From assembly GCA_022822575.1 (NCBI GenBank), contig JAJEBJ010000462.1, positions 1 to 7,793 on the forward strand: a DNA stretch of 7,793 bases, given 5' to 3'. This document shows, one piece after another, positions 6,783-7,793 of this stretch. This stretch comes from Alphaproteobacteria bacterium. Lineage in GTDB: Bacteria > Pseudomonadota > Alphaproteobacteria > SP197. The position numbers and the translations under genes were made by a program. Positions within the stretch are counted from its first letter, which is position 1. Each line of letters starts with the position of its first letter. A model generated the notes under the pieces. That model saw nothing but the letters and a program-made list of their open reading frames with translations, was not told the DNA's origin and did no database searches.

Positions 6783-7645
6783 GGGCGAAACTCCGGCAGG
6801 ACGAGACAGTCGTCACGCACGGGCGGGCACCAGAACAGGCTCCCGGTCACCGGGCGCGTGAAGCCGAAGAGGGCATCGACGATTCCGTCGTCGAGACCCG
6901 CCATGCGCCGCATCTGGGCGACGAAGGGATCGACTGTGGCGGTGAATGACACGAACATAAGTCCCTCCCCGGTGGTGTCGGCCCACGGCATCGAACGGCG
7001 CAACAGGAAGGCTTCGGGTTCGAAGTCCTCCTGCGCCGTGCGGGAAACATGGGCCGCGGGAGGAGCATCGTCGAGTTCCTCGTTGTCGTCGAGACGTCGA
7101 CCGATGATGCGATCACGAACACCCGGTGGATGCGAGGCGAAGAGGTCGAGATCATGCATCCATTGCTGCACCGCAACGAAGCTCCCGCCTCCGGCACCGC
7201 AGGCAGCGGCAACGGCGTCATCTCCCTTGGGGTTCTCGGTACCATCCTCGTAGCCCGTGAGATCACGGCCATCGCGAAAGCGGAAGCCATCGACCATGCG
7301 CTCGATCCCGAACGCATCGGACACCTCGCGTTCGATGGCACGGGCATTCAGGAGGATGTCACCGGGATCCTCTCCCCTCACCCATGCCCACAGGTCCGAC
7401 TGCGTCGACGGCACCTCGCAGCCGGGGCCCGAGAATGCCGGAAAGGACATGTGTCCCGGGATGGCGGCTCCCAGCCCCGCGAGGAGCCCCGGACCAAGAC
7501 CGATCACCGCGCCGAGTTCAACGCTGATGCCGGCGAGATCACGCAACACCACGGCCACCGGCACGTCCCCGGGACGCCGGTGGAACTCCAGAAATCGTGC
7601 ATGGGACGGGATGCCGTCGAGGATCCCGGGCTGGGGACTGGACAT
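6779..7645 (-). CDS. DyP-type heme peroxidase (class B / YfeX-like)
   Basis: This 288-residue protein is a dye-decolorizing-type peroxidase, which uses heme and hydrogen peroxide to oxidise varied substrates. The family GxxDG motif is GYEDGTENP at 131-139 with distal Asp134. The proximal heme ligand is His199 in AHVSRT. The distal arginine is Arg216 with Ser218 in LLRRSMPW. The 17-residue His-to-Arg spacing and Arg-x-Ser pattern match E. coli YfeX (His215, Arg232, Ser234), whereas Rhodococcus DypB has Asn at the Ser place. There is no Tat or Sec signal peptide, so it is cytosolic, and I see no obvious encapsulin cargo tail at the C-terminus (VLPEFRP). It is the first gene of the minus-strand operon and overlaps mtnP by four bases (ATGA). 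The natural substrate is unknown; YfeX-type enzymes are reported to act on porphyrinogens. Confidence 0.93.
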   Translation of the reverse strand: MSSPQPGILDGIPSHARFLEFHRRPGDVPVAVVLRDLAGISVELGAVIGLGPGLLAGLGAAIPGHMSFPAFSGPGCEVPSTQSDLWAWVRGEDPGDILLNARAIEREVSDAFGIERMVDGFRFRDGRDLTGYEDGTENPKGDDAVAAACGAGGGSFVAVQQWMHDLDLFASHPPGVRDRIIGRRLDDNEELDDAPPAAHVSRTAQEDFEPEAFLLRRSMPWADTTGEGLMFVSFTATVDPFVAQMRRMAGLDDGIVDALFGFTRPVTGSLFWCPPVRDDCLVLPEFRP

Positions 7646-7652
7646 GGCCGCG

Positions 7653-7680
7653 AACCTATCGGGATGGATCGCAAAATCAA
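7653..7680 (-). promoter_or_regulatory. Candidate promoter of the DyP-mtnP-apt operon
   Basis: On the minus strand TTGATT (7680-7675) and TAGGTT (7658-7653) are 16 bases apart. They match the -35 at four of six and the -10 at three of six positions. The start of transcription would fall close to the ATG at 7645. Alternatively the AGG at 7657-7655 is a weak, rather distant ribosome site. Weak evidence. Confidence 0.25.
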
Positions 7681-7705
7681 GACATGCCGCGACCGCGCGT
7701 CACGC

Positions 7706-7711
7706 TATGAT
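7706..7711 (+). promoter_or_regulatory. Candidate -10 element of the divergent gene at 7718
   Basis: TATGAT matches the -10 consensus at five of six positions and ends six bases before the ATG at 7718. No good -35 is seen at 16-18 bases, and no Shine-Dalgarno precedes the ATG. A leaderless transcript is possible. Confidence 0.3.
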
Positions 7712-7717
7712 GCCGAC

Positions 7718-7793
7718 ATGCCTGCCCGCCTGTCACTCGATGCCCGGACCGCGCGTCGCCTGCTTCTCCACCTCCAGGGACTTGGCGAATCGC
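7718..7793 (+). CDS. Start of a divergent gene, possibly YcaQ-type winged-helix protein (partial)
   Basis: The first 25 codons read MPARLSLDARTARRLLLHLQ then GLGES before the window ends. The SL-x(4)-ARRL-x(3)-x-QGL pattern resembles the N-terminus of the YcaQ (DUF1006, HTH_42) family, winged-helix proteins of which E. coli YcaQ is a DNA glycosylase acting on interstrand crosslinks. The match rests on about 20 residues, so the family call is tentative. The gene diverges from the DyP operon with 72 bp between the two start codons, where both promoters must lie. Another ATG at 7710 is out of frame with this reading. Confidence 0.5.
   Translation, partial: MPARLSLDARTARRLLLHLQGLGES

Noticed and set aside
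6779..6830. C-terminus of the DyP peroxidase checked for an encapsulin cargo peptide
   Set aside because: The tail ends in VLPEFRP with no recognisable targeting motif, and no encapsulin gene is in the window.
6264..7253. Plus-strand open frame of 329 codons under mtnP and the DyP gene
   Set aside because: It is the antisense shadow of two genes with intact active-site motifs and has no ribosome site or domain of its own.

Overview
The window comes from a high-GC proteobacterium, most likely an alphaproteobacterium. Two things suggest this: the gene order prs-rplY(ctc)-pth-ychF, which is common in that class, and the long Ctc-type L25 with an acidic tail. No rRNA, tRNA, CRISPR array or insertion sequence was seen. 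The genus cannot be told from the sequence.

Left block (+ strand, about 1-3866): the 3' end of prs (PRPP synthetase), then ribosomal protein L25/Ctc, peptidyl-tRNA hydrolase, the YchF/OLA1-type P-loop ATPase, and a class III PLP-dependent aminotransferase of unknown substrate. Gaps are at most 28 bp and the last two junctions overlap, so the block looks like one translation-centred operon with the aminotransferase appended.

Middle block (about 3867-5313): an intergenic stretch of 265 bp. It holds a possible minus-strand remnant of a gene's C-terminus. It also holds an AT-rich promoter with a clear 21-bp palindrome. Next comes a stand-alone AAA_14/DUF4143 ATPase with a PD-(D/E)XK-like C-terminus. 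This is the accessory part of the window and its most interesting regulatory signal.

Right block (- strand, 7645 down to 5386): a DyP-type heme peroxidase (YfeX-like active site), MTA phosphorylase (mtnP) and adenine phosphoribosyltransferase (apt). The junctions are an ATGA overlap and a TGATG overlap, so this is a tight operon. MtnP releases adenine from methylthioadenosine and Apt turns it into AMP with PRPP, the product of the Prs enzyme at the left edge. Why a heme peroxidase leads this salvage operon is not obvious. A divergent gene starts at 7718 and runs off the window; its first residues resemble the YcaQ winged-helix family.

The coding content is mostly ordinary. The points worth a second look are the palindromic operator of the DUF4143 gene, the DyP-mtnP-apt coupling, the atypical aminotransferase inside a translation operon, and the gene remnant.
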